The position numbers and the translations under genes are program-made. This document shows, in pieces, positions 28,641 to 40,155 of a stretch of DNA of 64,000 bases (the stretch's first letter is position 1; each line of letters opens with the position of its first letter). Source of the stretch: Sinorhizobium sp. A49. Its GTDB lineage: Bacteria > Pseudomonadota > Alphaproteobacteria > Rhizobiales > Rhizobiaceae. The stretch lies in NCBI RefSeq assembly GCF_002002725.1, contig NZ_MUNW01000043.1:1-64000 (forward strand), written 5' to 3'. The notes below the pieces were generated by a model. The model searched no databases. It saw nothing but the letters and a program-made list of their open reading frames with translations, and was not told the DNA's origin.

Positions 28641-29543
28641 TCATCCCTTGAGGACTTCGACCAGCGTCTTGCCGAGACGGGCCGGCGACGGCGATACGCG
28701 GATGCCTGCCTGCTCCATCGCAGCGATCTTGGATTCCGCATCGCCCTTGCCGCCGGAAACGACGGCGCCGGCGTGACCCATGGTGCGGCCCTTCGGCGCG
28801 GTACGGCCCGCGATGAAGCCGGCCATCGGCTTCTTGCGACCCTTCTTGGCTTCGTCGATGAGGAACTGCGCCGCATCCTCTTCGGCCGAGCCACCGATTT
28901 CGCCGATCATGATGATCGAGGTCGTGGCCTCGTCGGCGAGGAACATCTCGAGCACGTCGATGAACTCGGTGCCCTTGACCGGGTCGCCACCGATGCCGAC
29001 GGCCGTCGTCTGGCCGAGGCCTTCGTTGGACGTCTGGAACACGGCTTCATAGGTGAGCGTGCCGGAGCGCGAGACGATGCCGACCGAACCCTTGCGGAAG
29101 ATCGAGCCCGGCATGATGCCGATCTTGCATTCTTCCGGCGTCAGGATACCGGGGCAGTTCGGGCCGAGCAGGCGCGACTTGGAGCGGTCGAGACGCGCCT
29201 TGACGCGCACCATGTCGGCAACCGGAATGCCTTCGGTGATGCAGGTGATGAACGGTACTTCCGCATCGATCGCTTCGATGATCGCGTCCGCGGCGCCTGC
29301 CGGCGGAACGTAGATCACGGATGCGTCCGCACCGGTCTTTTCACGGCCTTCGGCAACCGACGCGAAGATCGGCAGGGTTTCGCCCTTGGAGCCGGTCCAG
29401 GTTTCGCCGCCCTTCTTCGGGTGAATGCCGCCGACCATCTGCGTGCCATAATAGGCAAGCGCCTGTTCGGTGTGGAAGGTGCCGGTCTTGCCGGTCAGGC
29501 CCTGAACGAGGACCTTGGTGTTCTTGTTAACGAGAATCGACAT
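28641..29543 (-). CDS. sucD: Succinyl-CoA synthetase alpha subunit
   Basis: A 300-residue protein. The CoA-binding Rossmann domain starts with [18 protein letters not shown], and the active-site histidine that is phosphorylated is H257 in [15 protein letters not shown]. With SucC it converts succinyl-CoA to succinate with ATP or GTP formation. It follows sucC by 17 bases in the same operon. Confidence 0.97.
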   Translation of the reverse strand: MSILVNKNTKVLVQGLTGKTGTFHTEQALAYYGTQMVGGIHPKKGGETWTGSKGETLPIFASVAEGREKTGADASVIYVPPAGAADAIIEAIDAEVPFITCITEGIPVADMVRVKARLDRSKSRLLGPNCPGILTPEECKIGIMPGSIFRKGSVGIVSRSGTLTYEAVFQTSNEGLGQTTAVGIGGDPVKGTEFIDVLEMFLADEATTSIIMIGEIGGSAEEDAAQFLIDEAKKGRKKPMAGFIAGRTAPKGRTMGHAGAVVSGGKGDAESKIAAMEQAGIRVSPSPARLGKTLVEVLKG

Positions 29544-29560
29544 TAGGTCTGGTCCTTCAG

Positions 29561-30754
<1,194 letters not shown>

Positions 30755-30770
30755 GGTGTTTTTCCTGTCT

Positions 30771-30826
30771 GGAGCATTTTGCAGGCAGGAAAAACGCCCG
30801 CCTGCAAAAATGCGGCAAAAACAAAA
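30771..30826. repeat. Rhizobial intergenic palindromic repeat, copy 2 (between mdh and sucC)
   Basis: It has the same outer ends as copy 1 (GAGCATTTT ... AAATGCGGCAAAAACAAA). TTTTGCAGGC (30777-30786) pairs perfectly with GCCTGCAAAA (30800-30809). In a transcribed gap it would fold as a 10-bp hairpin and could affect mRNA decay or partial termination between mdh and sucCD. Confidence 0.65.
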
Positions 30827-30864
30827 GGTCGAGCGGATGCAGGCATCCGCTCAACGGGACGCGA

Positions 30865-31905
<1,041 letters not shown>

Positions 31906-31973
31906 TTAAACGGCAATCGTTAAAATATCAATCGATACTTTTGGATGGAACAATTTCAATCGGTTAGATCATA

Positions 31974-31999
31974 AAATTCTTACGTAAACGTAAGAATTT
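31974..31999. promoter_or_regulatory. AT-rich perfect palindrome upstream of mdh
   Basis: AAATTCTTACG (31974-31984) pairs perfectly with CGTAAGAATTT (31989-31999), 4-base loop TAAA. It is 15 bases past the zapE stop and about 145 bases upstream of mdh. It could be the zapE terminator (minus-strand flank TTATGATC is T-poor) or an operator for the mdh-suc operon. Confidence 0.5.
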
Positions 32000-32013
32000 C
32001 CGTCATTCGCGCG

Positions 32014-33168
32014 TCACGAAACCGCAATATTTTCAGGATGTTCTGCCGCATATTCCGCGCTCTGCATCTCGATCAGCCGCGATACGGTGCGATCGAACTC
32101 GAAACCTTCCGTCCCCTTCTTCAGCGTCAAAAGGTTATGCGGTTCGGCAGCGGCCGAGGCAAAGAGGCGGGCGCCGTTGTCGTAGAGCGTGTCGACCAGC
32201 AGGATGAAGCGCTTGGTTTCGTTGCGCATATGCGGCCCGAGATGCGGCACGTGATCGACGAAGAGGGTGGAATAGCGCTCGAGGATCGCCAGATAGTCGG
32301 CAGCCCCCAGCGGCTGCTGGCATAGGTCGGTGAAGCTGAAACGGGCAGCCTTTCCGGCCGCTGCCGGCACGGGGATCTTGCGGCCCTTGCGCGGCACCTC
32401 AGCGGGCGCGACGGCGGCCCCTGCCGTCTGCCTGCCCCAGGCCTGCGCCATCGCCGCGTCGGCGGCAGTCCCAAGCGGGGAGATCCACACCGGGCTGCCA
32501 TCCGTCTTCATCAGGCGGTAGTCGGTATCGGTATCGAGCGAGATGATCTCGGTATTGGCCTTCAGGAGATCGATAAACGGCAGGAAGAGCCCGCGGTTGA
32601 GACCGTCGCGATAGAGATTGTCCGGCGCGACGTTCGAGGTCGCCACCAGCACGCAGCCCTTGGCGAAGAGTTCGCTGAACAGCCGGGCGAGGATCATCGC
32701 ATCGGCGATATCCGTCACCGTGAACTCGTCGAAGCAGAGAAGCCGCGCTTCGCCGAAGAGCTCGGAGGCAACCGGCGGGATCGGATCGGCCTGTTTGGTC
32801 TCGCCGTTCTTCAGCTTCTGGCGGTGCTTGTAGATCCGCTCGTGAACATCGGCCATGAACTCGTGGAAATGCGCCCGGCGCTTGCGCTGGATAGGCACCG
32901 CCTCGAAGAACATGTCCATCAGCATGGTCTTGCCGCGGCCGACGCCACCATGGATGTAGAGGCCCTTGACCGGCGGATGATCCTTCTTGCGCGAGGCAAA
33001 GAGCCAGCCAAGTGCATTGGTCTTGCGCGACGGCCTGCTTGCCAGAAGTTCGGCCGAGAGGTGATCGAACCGTCGCGCGATCGCGAACTGGGCGGGATCG
33101 CGTTTTCGCTCGCCGCTGAGAACGAGTGTTTCGAGCTTGCGGTGGATGCTGTCGTCAGGATTGAGCAC
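32014..33168 (-). CDS. zapE: Cell division protein ZapE (AFG1-like ATPase)
   Basis: A 384-residue AAA-type ATPase with Walker A GGVGRGKT (74-81), Walker B LLCFDEFTVTD (about 150-160), and a sensor-1-like VATSNVAPDNLY. The AFG1/ZapE family modulates FtsZ ring constriction in Proteobacteria, and its mitochondrial homologue acts in respiratory-complex quality control. Its placement between sdh and mdh-suc in rhizobia is conserved as far as remembered. It is transcribed after the omp19-like gene and before mdh on the same strand. Confidence 0.92.
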   Translation of the reverse strand: MLNPDDSIHRKLETLVLSGERKRDPAQFAIARRFDHLSAELLASRPSRKTNALGWLFASRKKDHPPVKGLYIHGGVGRGKTMLMDMFFEAVPIQRKRRAHFHEFMADVHERIYKHRQKLKNGETKQADPIPPVASELFGEARLLCFDEFTVTDIADAMILARLFSELFAKGCVLVATSNVAPDNLYRDGLNRGLFLPFIDLLKANTEIISLDTDTDYRLMKTDGSPVWISPLGTAADAAMAQAWGRQTAGAAVAPAEVPRKGRKIPVPAAAGKAARFSFTDLCQQPLGAADYLAILERYSTLFVDHVPHLGPHMRNETKRFILLVDTLYDNGARLFASAAAEPHNLLTLKKGTEGFEFDRTVSRLIEMQSAEYAAEHPENIAVS

Positions 33169-33198
33169 GTCTCACCCGAGCTGGACCGGAAAACGGGA

Positions 33199-33219
33199 AG
33201 CCCGGCGGTGAGCCGGGCT
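33199..33219 (-). terminator. Terminator of the omp19-like gene
   Basis: AGCCCGGC (33199-33206) pairs with GCCGGGCT (33212-33219). The minus-strand downstream flank is TTCCCGTTTTCC. It begins 12 bases past the stop at 33231. Confidence 0.7.
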
Positions 33220-33230
33220 GGATCAGGCCA

Positions 33231-33773
33231 TTAACGGCTGAGGCTGACCGGCTGACCGCCATTGGTCGAACCGTCGAAACGCGCATCGGCCGTCTTGTAG
33301 AGGCGGGCGATGGCGTTGCCCGTGCGATCCTTGAGGACGACCTGCTTGCCTGCCACTTCCCAGGACCCCATGGCCGTCAGCTCGCCGGCGCAGCCACGCG
33401 TGCCGCCGCGCGAACCGCTGCCGAGGTTGGTGAGCGTCAGGAACATGTCGCAGGAGCTGCCGGCGCTCGAAACGCGCCAGTTGCCGACCATCGATTCCTT
33501 GGTGACGTCGAGACCGCCTCCGGCGGCAGCAACCTGCGTGCCGGCCGCCTGCGCGCCACCGGCGACCGCCGTTCCGGCCGTTGGTGCAGCCGGGAATTGT
33601 GACGTGTTGCCGGTCGGATCTGGAAGCTGGTTCGACGAGACCGAAGGCACGGGCTGGGCCTGGAGGGGAGCAGGTGAAGAATCCTGGGAGCTGAAGCCAC
33701 CCATGGATGTCCGCTGGCATCCGGTCAGCGCAAGCACAACCGCCAGCCCCGCCGCCGCATGAATAACCCGCAT
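33231..33773 (-). CDS. Outer-membrane lipoprotein with AprI/Inh inhibitor domain, Brucella Omp19-like
   Basis: A 180-residue protein. The lipoprotein signal has lipobox LTGC with C19, a Ser/Pro/Ala/Gln-rich linker follows (about 25-90), then a C-terminal AprI/Inh-type domain ([41 protein letters not shown], ending GQPVSLSR). This domain order and the ending match Brucella Omp19, which inhibits proteases. The rhizobial function is unknown, but a surface-exposed protease-inhibitor role is plausible. GGGAG precedes ATG 33773; the longer frame to 33845 would bury the signal. Confidence 0.85.
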   Translation of the reverse strand: MRVIHAAAGLAVVLALTGCQRTSMGGFSSQDSSPAPLQAQPVPSVSSNQLPDPTGNTSQFPAAPTAGTAVAGGAQAAGTQVAAAGGGLDVTKESMVGNWRVSSAGSSCDMFLTLTNLGSGSRGGTRGCAGELTAMGSWEVAGKQVVLKDRTGNAIARLYKTADARFDGSTNGGQPVSLSR

Positions 33774-34050
33774 ATCTTTACTCCCGATGTGTTCCGCGAA
33801 CCATGATGCAACGCGATAATATAGGCCGAAATACAGCAAATCCACCTGTCAAATCAAGGGACGACGATTCAATGACACCTGTTGCAGGATTGAAACGTCT
33901 ACGGGAACGGACAATCACGACTTCAGACCAGTAGCATCTTGCTTCAGGCGATCGAAACGACTGTCTTTCACCGGCACAATCAACGATTGCCGGACGGGCG
34001 AGCAGAGCCGTTGCAGACACATCGTTCGCCCGCCGGACAGAAAATGCAAA

Positions 34051-34071
34051 CGGCGGACACAAGGTCCGCCG
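34051..34071 (-). terminator. Terminator of the sdhCDAB operon
   Basis: CGGCGGAC (34051-34058) pairs perfectly with GTCCGCCG (34064-34071), 5-base loop. On the minus strand it is followed by TTTGCATTTTC. It lies 32 bases beyond the sdhB stop. Confidence 0.78.
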
Positions 34072-34102
34072 CTATATGCAAGAGCGTTTGAAGCGCCTCG
34101 GA

Positions 34103-34882
34103 TCAGACCCGACGCTCGACCAGCATCTTCTTGATCTCGCCGATTGCCTTGGCCGGGTTGAGCCCCTTCGGACAGGCCTGGGCGCAGTTCATGATCGTGT
34201 GGCAGCGATAGAGGCGGAAGGGATCCTCGAGATTGTCGAGACGTTCGCCGGTCGCTTCGTCACGGCTGTCGATCAGCCAGCGATAGGCCTGCAGCAGAAC
34301 CGCCGGACCGAGATAACGGTCGCCGTTCCACCAGTAGCTCGGACAGGAGGTCGAGCAGCAGGCGCACAGGATGCACTCGTAAAGACCGTCGAGCTTGAGG
34401 CGATCCTCGTGGCTCTGCTTCCATTCCTTGGCCGGCGTCGGCGTCACCGTCTTCAGCCAGGGCTCGATCGAGCGGTGCTGGGCATAGAAGTGGGTGAGAT
34501 CGGGCACCAGGTCCTTGACCACGGGCATATGCGGCAGCGGATAGACCTTCACCGTGCCGTTGACCTCATCCATGCCCTTGGTGCAGGCAAGCGTGTTGGT
34601 GCCGTCGATGTTCATGGCGCAGGAGCCGCAGATGCCTTCGCGACAGGAGCGGCGCAGCGTCAGCGTCGGGTCGATCTTGTTCTTGATGTAAAGCAGACCG
34701 TCGAGCACCATCGGGCCGCAATCGTCGATATCGATGTAGAAGGTATCGATACGCGGATTGGCGCCGTCATCCGGGTTCCAGCGATAGATGCGGTATTCGC
34801 GAACATTGGTCGCGCCTTCCGGCTTCGGCCAGACCTTGCCTTCGGTCATCTGCGAGTTCTTGGGGAGAGCGAGTTCAACCAT
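34103..34882 (-). CDS. sdhB: Succinate dehydrogenase iron-sulfur subunit
   Basis: A 259-residue protein with three iron-sulfur centres: the plant-type [2Fe-2S] cluster with C80, C85, C88 and C100, and the C-terminal CxxCxxxCP motifs ([12 protein letters not shown] and [11 protein letters not shown]) for [4Fe-4S] and [3Fe-4S]. It passes electrons from FAD to ubiquinone. It follows sdhA by 18 bases as the last gene of the operon. Confidence 0.97.
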   Translation of the reverse strand: MVELALPKNSQMTEGKVWPKPEGATNVREYRIYRWNPDDGANPRIDTFYIDIDDCGPMVLDGLLYIKNKIDPTLTLRRSCREGICGSCAMNIDGTNTLACTKGMDEVNGTVKVYPLPHMPVVKDLVPDLTHFYAQHRSIEPWLKTVTPTPAKEWKQSHEDRLKLDGLYECILCACCSTSCPSYWWNGDRYLGPAVLLQAYRWLIDSRDEATGERLDNLEDPFRLYRCHTIMNCAQACPKGLNPAKAIGEIKKMLVERRV

Positions 34883-34900
34883 GTGCCTAAATCCTCAAGA

Positions 34901-36742
34901 TCAGTAGACGCGTGCCTTGGGCTCGATCTTTTTCGGATCGATGCCTTCGGCGATCAGGTCGGTATGGACAGGGCGGTAGTCGAGCTTGACGTCGCCGGCG
35001 TCGTTGACCCAGGCGAGCGTGTGCTTGCGCCAGTTGACGTCGTCACGGCCGCCGAGCGCACCGCCGGTATAGTCTTCGCGAGCGTGCGAGCCACGGCTCT
35101 CCTTGCGCGCTTCAGCGCCGTAGATCGTGGTGATGGCGTTGGCCATCAGGTTCTGCAGCTCCAGCGTCTCGACGAGATCGGAGTTCCAGATCATCGACCG
35201 GTCCGTGACCTTGACGTCGGGCAGTTCCTTCCAGATCGCCGAAATGCGCTTGCAGCCCGATTCCAGCGATTCCTGCGTGCGGAACACGGCGGCGTCTTCC
35301 TGCATGGCGCGCTGCATCTTTTCGCGCAGCACCGCCGTCGGCGTCGAGCCGTTGGCAAAACGCTGGGCGTCGAAGCGGGCCATGATCCTGTCGCAGGCGG
35401 CAACGTTGATGGCCGGGATCGCTTCGTTGCGGTCGATGACCTGGCCGGCGCGGATGGCGGCGGCGCGGCCAAAGACCACGAGGTCGATCAGCGAGTTGGA
35501 GCCGAGACGGTTGGCGCCGTGCACCGAGGCGCAGCCGGCTTCGCCCACGGCCATCAGGCCGGGCGCGATGCGCTCCGGGTTCTGGCTGTCGGCGTTCAAA
35601 ACTTCGCCCCAGTAGTTGGTCGGCACGCCGCCCATGTTGTAGTGCACGGTCGGCAGAACCGGGATCGGCTCGCGGGTCACGTCGACGCCGGCGAAGATCT
35701 TCGCCGATTCCGAAATGCCGGGCAGACGTTCGTGCAGCACGGCCGGATCGAGATGGTCGAGATGCAGGAAGATGTGATCCTTGTTGCGACCGACGCCGCG
35801 GCCTTCACGGATTTCCATCGTCATGCAGCGCGAAACCACGTCGCGCGACGCAAGGTCCTTGGCCGACGGCGCATAGCGCTCCATGAAGCGCTCGCCTTCA
35901 GAGTTGACGAGATAGCCGCCTTCGCCGCGCGCGCCTTCAGTGATCAGGCAGCCGGCGCCGTAGATGCCGGTCGGGTGGAACTGGACGAATTCCATGTCCT
36001 GCAGCGGCAGGCCGGCACGCGCGATCATGCCGCCGCCGTCGCCGGTGCAGGTATGAGCCGAAGTTGCCGAGAAATAGGCGCGGCCGTAGCCGCCGGTCGC
36101 CAGCACCACCATCTTGGCGGAGAAGCGATGGATCGTGCCGTCGTCGAGGTTCCAGGCGACGACGCCGGTGCAGCGGCCGTCATCCGACATGATCAGGTCG
36201 AGCGCGAAATACTCGATGAAGAATTCGGCATTGTTCCTGAGCGCCTGGCCGTAAAGCGTGTGCAGGATGGCGTGACCGGTGCGGTCGGCGGCAGCGCAGG
36301 TGCGCTGTACCGGCGGGCCTTCGCCGTAGTTCTGCATGTGGCCACCGAACGGCCGCTGGTAGATCTTGCCTTCCTCGTTGCGCGAGAACGGCACGCCGTA
36401 ATGCTCGAGCTCATAGACCGCCTTCGGCGCTTCCATGGCGAGGTACTGCATGGCGTCGACGTCGCCGAGCCAGTCGGAGCCCTTGACGGTGTCGTAGAGG
36501 TGCCACTGCCAACTGTCCGGCGTCATGTTCTGCAGCGAGGCGGCGATACCGCCCTGGGCGGCAACCGTGTGCGAGCGCGTCGGGAAGACCTTGGTGATGC
36601 AGGCTGTCTTCAGGCCCTGCTCGGCCATGCCGAGCGTGGCGCGCAGGCCGGCGCCGCCGGCGCCGACGACGACGACGTCGAAGGCGTGGTCGACATACTG
36701 GTAGGCCTTGCCGTTTGCAGCGGGTGAACTGTTCGATGCCAT
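34901..36742 (-). CDS. sdhA: Succinate dehydrogenase flavoprotein subunit
   Basis: A 613-residue flavoprotein. The FAD Rossmann motif is [16 protein letters not shown] (about 24-39), [12 protein letters not shown] contains the His that carries covalent FAD, and the [21 protein letters not shown] and [11 protein letters not shown] segments form the active site. It oxidises succinate to fumarate. Starting at 36742 gives the normal length; an ATG at 36760 overlaps the end of sdhD. It lies between sdhD and sdhB. Confidence 0.97.
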   Translation of the reverse strand: MASNSSPAANGKAYQYVDHAFDVVVVGAGGAGLRATLGMAEQGLKTACITKVFPTRSHTVAAQGGIAASLQNMTPDSWQWHLYDTVKGSDWLGDVDAMQYLAMEAPKAVYELEHYGVPFSRNEEGKIYQRPFGGHMQNYGEGPPVQRTCAAADRTGHAILHTLYGQALRNNAEFFIEYFALDLIMSDDGRCTGVVAWNLDDGTIHRFSAKMVVLATGGYGRAYFSATSAHTCTGDGGGMIARAGLPLQDMEFVQFHPTGIYGAGCLITEGARGEGGYLVNSEGERFMERYAPSAKDLASRDVVSRCMTMEIREGRGVGRNKDHIFLHLDHLDPAVLHERLPGISESAKIFAGVDVTREPIPVLPTVHYNMGGVPTNYWGEVLNADSQNPERIAPGLMAVGEAGCASVHGANRLGSNSLIDLVVFGRAAAIRAGQVIDRNEAIPAINVAACDRIMARFDAQRFANGSTPTAVLREKMQRAMQEDAAVFRTQESLESGCKRISAIWKELPDVKVTDRSMIWNSDLVETLELQNLMANAITTIYGAEARKESRGSHAREDYTGGALGGRDDVNWRKHTLAWVNDAGDVKLDYRPVHTDLIAEGIDPKKIEPKARVY

Positions 36743-36749
36743 GACGAAA

Positions 36750-37130
36750 TTACCCTGCAAAAGCGATCTTCAGGATGGCGAAAAGACAGAGCCCGCCAAC
36801 CACGATCGCGAAAAATGTGTTGAGCATGAGAAGGGCGATCTTCGCGCCTTCGCCGTGCACGTAGTCCTCGATGATCACCTGCATGCCGAGCTTCATGTGG
36901 ATCAGGCCCGAAAGCAGGACCAGCCCCATGATGACGGCGACGAAGGGGTTCGACAGGGCCGAGACGACTTCCGCATAGGGAGCGCCGGCGTAGCGAACGA
37001 GGAAGATGACGAAGAAGATCAACAGCGGAACGTTGGCGACCGCCGTGACGCGCTGGCGCCAGAAGTGGTCGGTGCCTTCCTTGGCGGAGCCGTAGCCGCG
37101 GACCTTGCTGAGAGGTGTGCGCATGTTCAT
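36750..37130 (-). CDS. sdhD: Succinate dehydrogenase membrane anchor subunit
   Basis: A 126-residue protein with three membrane helices after an opening [25 protein letters not shown] typical of alphaproteobacterial SdhD. It anchors SdhAB and helps form the quinone and haem site with SdhC. It lies 12 bases after sdhC and 7 bases before sdhA; GGGGA precedes the start. Confidence 0.92.
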   Translation of the reverse strand: MNMRTPLSKVRGYGSAKEGTDHFWRQRVTAVANVPLLIFFVIFLVRYAGAPYAEVVSALSNPFVAVIMGLVLLSGLIHMKLGMQVIIEDYVHGEGAKIALLMLNTFFAIVVGGLCLFAILKIAFAG

Positions 37131-37142
37131 GGTCTTGTCCCC

Positions 37143-37538
37143 TCAGTACCGCACGAGATAGCCGACGACCCAGATCAGCACGGTGAGCGTCACCGAACCG
37201 ACGATCGTGGCCTTCGCCATCTTGGTGGCAAAGTGCTTCTCGTAGCCGTAGCCGAGATCCCACATGAAGTGACGCAGGCCGCCGAGCATATGGTGCACCA
37301 GCGCCCAGGTGTAGCCGAAGAGCACCAGCTTGCCGAGAAGCGTGCCGAACACCCAGCTGACCCAGTCATAGTAGGCTTCGCCGGACGCGGCAGCGATCAA
37401 CCACCAGGCAACGAGAATGGTGCCGAAGTAGAGCGCGCCGCCGGTAATGCGGTGCACAATGGACATCACCATCGTCGGGATAGGCTTATAGATTTGAAGA
37501 TGCGGCGACAGCGGCCGGCTTCTTGTGACATCCGTCAT
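37143..37538 (-). CDS. sdhC: Succinate dehydrogenase cytochrome b556 subunit
   Basis: A 131-residue protein with three membrane helices. RPLSPHLQIYKPIPTMVMSIVHRITG is the SdhC signature with conserved Ser/Arg for quinone binding, and HHMLGGLRHFMWDLG has the haem-ligand histidine. It is the first gene of the operon, so the sdh promoter is in the 306 bases upstream (37539-37844), which are shared with the divergent secreted-protein gene. Confidence 0.94.
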   Translation of the reverse strand: MTDVTRSRPLSPHLQIYKPIPTMVMSIVHRITGGALYFGTILVAWWLIAAASGEAYYDWVSWVFGTLLGKLVLFGYTWALVHHMLGGLRHFMWDLGYGYEKHFATKMAKATIVGSVTLTVLIWVVGYLVRY

Positions 37539-37806
37539 CGGAACCTCACGGAAATGCCCGGATTTCCGCCCAAAAAGTGGACGATTTTAGTCCGGTATCG
37601 CACCTGATTGTGCGCAATTCAGTCCTTCGGACCTTTAATCACCATATTGCTTAACGACAAGTGTGTTTGCAGTGCAAAATCAATTTAATCGATTAGACGA
37701 AAAGCGGCATTTTCAGGTCCGACCGAGACGTGGCGCCCGATTAACGATACGCGCGAAAACCACAACCAAATCCGTGACTTTCCGGTGCTTTTGCCCCAGA
37801 GTGCCC

Positions 37807-37821
37807 TTAACGATTTGTTAA
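37807..37821. promoter_or_regulatory. Putative CtrA-binding site upstream of the secreted-protein gene
   Basis: The sequence TTAACGATTTGTTAA is an exact TTAA-N7-TTAA box, the consensus for the cell-cycle regulator CtrA in alphaproteobacteria. It lies 23 bases upstream of the ATG at 37845, in a position to affect that promoter. The rest of 37539-37844 holds no gene. Confidence 0.55.
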
Positions 37822-37844
37822 GTGTTTTTCGGAGGGCGGGCAGA

Positions 37845-38489
37845 ATGTTTCTGTTTCGGGCAATCCATGCGACCAAAGTTCTAGCACTTGCGGGCCTGCT
37901 TGTCGCGACCGCCTGTCTGCCGGTCAAGGCAGAAGACTGGCGTGCCCCATCGGACGTGCAGACGCGCGGCCGACACATCCGGTTCGATTCGCATCGCTCC
38001 TTTAGCCGCCACGACTTCGACCGCATGGGCTATCGCGCCATGCGCGGCGGCAATTCGATACCGCGCAACGATTGGACTGCGCAGAACGGACCGCCGGAAG
38101 TGAATAGCCGCGTGCGGCACATCCGCCTTCCCAAATATCGTCCGTATCCCGGGCACTATGGAGAGCGGCTGCGCTATCGCGACGGCTGGGCGCGCGAGCG
38201 CACGATCTGGACTTCCGGCAACCGCTATAATCAGCGCCCGGATAGCTACGGCGGCGACGGCTTTCCCGATACGATCGGCAGCATCGGCACCTATGCCGGC
38301 GGCATTTCGGCCTATCGCGATCCGGGCAACGGCATCTATTTCAGCCAGGAAGGCAACTACCGCTATTATGACGACGGGCAGTTCGCACCGCCACCAAAGG
38401 TAAACCGCGCAAAGATCATCGTCGTGTCACCGAGAACGCTCAATCGCGCCTGTGCCTTCGAACATGGCGTCTGCGTCATCCGGCGTTAG
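37845..38489 (+). CDS. Secreted protein of unknown function
   Basis: A 214-residue protein with a signal peptide (residues 1-28, cleavage near VKA-ED). The mature part is rich in Tyr, Arg, Gly and Asp, with repeated RHIRF/RHIRL-like segments and two C-terminal cysteines (NRACAFEHGVCVIRR). No family was recognised; low-complexity Tyr/Arg-rich surface proteins of this kind are frequent in rhizobia. ATG 37845 has GGAGGG eight bases upstream. The CtrA-type site at 37807-37821 suggests cell-cycle control. Confidence 0.78.
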   Translation: MFLFRAIHATKVLALAGLLVATACLPVKAEDWRAPSDVQTRGRHIRFDSHRSFSRHDFDRMGYRAMRGGNSIPRNDWTAQNGPPEVNSRVRHIRLPKYRPYPGHYGERLRYRDGWARERTIWTSGNRYNQRPDSYGGDGFPDTIGSIGTYAGGISAYRDPGNGIYFSQEGNYRYYDDGQFAPPPKVNRAKIIVVSPRTLNRACAFEHGVCVIRR

Positions 38490-38613
38490 CGCTCGCCCGT
38501 ACGCCCTGGGAGCGCCCGTCGGACTGGTAGCCACGACACCTTCATGATGCCGATGATCGCGCCATCCTCGCTGGCGCCACGACCGATCAACGAAAACGCA
38601 GCCGAAGCGTTTG

Positions 38614-39285
38614 TCAGTCCTTGATGGCGTCAGCCTTGGATCGCTCGAACCGCCAGACTGTCGTGCGCTTGACCTCGCTGTCCTCAAGCGCCCTTGTCAC
38701 CGGCACCTCGTAGGTCGCCAGCGCCGTCATCCGGTCGCGAGGGCAATAGGACCGCCCGGGATCGCCGACGATAACGATCGAACCGCCAGAGACGAGTGCC
38801 GTGAACCAGGGCAGCAGGCGCTCGGCAAAGGATTTGTCGTAGAAGACGTCGCCGGCAAGATAGATATCGGCTGCGAGATCCCGGCCGGTGATATCGTCGG
38901 CGGTGTAGGCAATCTCGACACTGTTCAGTTCGGCATTGAGCCGCACCGCCGTCTCGGCCCACGGATCGATATCGGCAGCAAGCACCGAAGCGGCACCGGC
39001 CTTCATCGCAGCGATCGCGACCAGACCGGAGCCCGAAGCGAAATCGACGACGCGCCGGCCGGCCACGACCTCCGGATGATCGAGGATATAGCGCGCGAGC
39101 CCCTGCCCGCCCGCCCAGGCAAAGGCCCAGAACGGCGGCGGCAGGCCGATCGCCTCCAGCTCCTCCTCCGTTTTCAGCCACAGCTCGTGCGCTTCCGTCG
39201 CCAGATGCAGCCGGACCTCCGGTACGTGCGGCGGCGACAGAACGCCGGTATTGGCGCGGATAAAACTTTCGGGATCGGTCTTCAA
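38614..39285 (-). CDS. SAM-dependent methyltransferase, ETF-beta lysine methyltransferase-like
   Basis: A 223-residue class I methyltransferase with SAM loop VVDFASGSGLVAIAAMKAGA (about 79-98), then AADIDPWA and LAGDVFYD. PPFWAFAWAGGQGLARYI and the DVFYD motif are typical of the METTL20/ETFBKMT group, which methylates lysines of electron-transfer flavoprotein beta; a member from Agrobacterium has been described, as remembered. The substrate is therefore likely but not proven. It is convergent with the secreted-protein gene. Confidence 0.8.
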   Translation of the reverse strand: MKTDPESFIRANTGVLSPPHVPEVRLHLATEAHELWLKTEEELEAIGLPPPFWAFAWAGGQGLARYILDHPEVVAGRRVVDFASGSGLVAIAAMKAGAASVLAADIDPWAETAVRLNAELNSVEIAYTADDITGRDLAADIYLAGDVFYDKSFAERLLPWFTALVSGGSIVIVGDPGRSYCPRDRMTALATYEVPVTRALEDSEVKRTTVWRFERSKADAIKD

Positions 39286-39343
39286 CGAACGCTCCGGGCG
39301 TGGTCCGAAAGGGAGCTTCGGAGGTTCACGCGAAAAAAGGCGG

Positions 39344-39775
39344 CTAGCGCAGCGGACTGTCGAATCCGGCCATGCGGCACACTTCGATCCACTCGTCCTC
39401 GGTGACCGGCTGGACCGAAAGCCGCATGCTGGTGACCAGTGCCATGTTGGAGAGCTTGGGGTTATCCTTGATCTCCTTCAGCGTCACCGGGCGTGGCACG
39501 TCGCGAACGGCGCGGATGTCGACGCAGTCCCAGCGAGCATCGCCCTCGGCGGTCGAATCCGGGTGCGACAACGCGCAGACTTCGGTGATCCCGACGATTT
39601 CGAGACCCTCGTTCGAGTGATAGAAGAAGCCCTTGTCGCCGACCTGCATCGCCCGCATGTTGTTGCGCGCGAGGTAGTTGCGAACGCCGGTCCATTCGGT
39701 GCCCTTCTCGCCCGCATCCTTCTGCATCTGCCAGGACCACTTGAAGGGCTCGGATTTGTAAAGCCAGAACGCCAT
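39344..39775 (-). CDS. EVE-domain protein
   Basis: A 143-residue EVE (PUA-like) domain protein: MAFWLYKSEPFKWSW, the W and GVRNYLARNNMRAM core, then GFFYHSNEG. EVE domains bind modified bases in RNA or DNA. It is stand-alone here, unlike the restriction-linked EVE proteins. ATG 39775 is the family start, seven bases after the YciI-like gene, so the two are co-transcribed. Confidence 0.88.
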   Translation of the reverse strand: MAFWLYKSEPFKWSWQMQKDAGEKGTEWTGVRNYLARNNMRAMQVGDKGFFYHSNEGLEIVGITEVCALSHPDSTAEGDARWDCVDIRAVRDVPRPVTLKEIKDNPKLSNMALVTSMRLSVQPVTEDEWIEVCRMAGFDSPLR

Positions 39776-39782
39776 TCGTGTC

Positions 39783-40076
39783 TCAAGCCTCCGGGTTGTT
39801 GAAGACCCAGTTGAAGGCCTTGATTTCGACATTGGAGAACAGGCCGGCCTTGGCATAGGGATCGGCTTCGGCGATGGCGCGCGCATCGTCGATCGTCTCG
39901 GCCTTGACGATAACCAGGCTGCCGGTCGGCTTGCCGTCGTCGCCGAGGAAGGGACCCGCCATCTTCAAAATGCCCTTGGCATTGAGGTCGTTGAGATAGG
40001 CGACGTGATCAGGCCGCGTGTCGAGCCGAAGCTGCAGCGCGCCTGGTTTGTCGGTGCATTGAAGTGCGAAAAGCAT
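39783..40076 (-). CDS. YciI-family protein
   Basis: A 97-residue protein of the YciI/dimeric ferredoxin-like family: MLFALQCTDKPGALQLRLDTRPDHVAYL and later AEADPYAKAGLFSNVEIKAFNWVF with the conserved His/Asp residues. Function is uncertain; some members are hydrolases or chloromuconolactone dehalogenase-like. It precedes the EVE gene in a two-gene operon, and follows gpsA on the same strand after a palindromic repeat. Confidence 0.88.
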   Translation of the reverse strand: MLFALQCTDKPGALQLRLDTRPDHVAYLNDLNAKGILKMAGPFLGDDGKPTGSLVIVKAETIDDARAIAEADPYAKAGLFSNVEIKAFNWVFNNPEA

Positions 40077-40100
40077 GCTTCCTCCTTAAGTTTTCGATTG

Positions 40101-40149
40101 GCGCGGGATGCGGGCGGAAAACCGCTTAGCACTTTTCCTCATCCCGCCG
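40101..40149. repeat. Rhizobial intergenic palindromic repeat, copy 3
   Basis: Bounded by GCGGGAT (40103-40109) and ATCCCGC (40141-40147). On the minus strand it has the core GGAAAAGTGCTAAGCGGTTT, almost identical to copy 1 at 23659-23716. It fills the gap between gpsA and the YciI gene. Confidence 0.65.
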
Positions 40150-40155
40150 ACCAGT

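Noticed and set aside
34076-36727. 883-codon plus-strand frame opposite sdhB and sdhA
   Set aside because: Antisense shadow of well-conserved succinate dehydrogenase genes.
37685-38026. Minus-strand frame upstream of and opposite the secreted-protein gene
   Set aside because: Overlaps the sdhC/secreted-protein promoter region, Arg/Ser/Cys-rich, no ribosome site.
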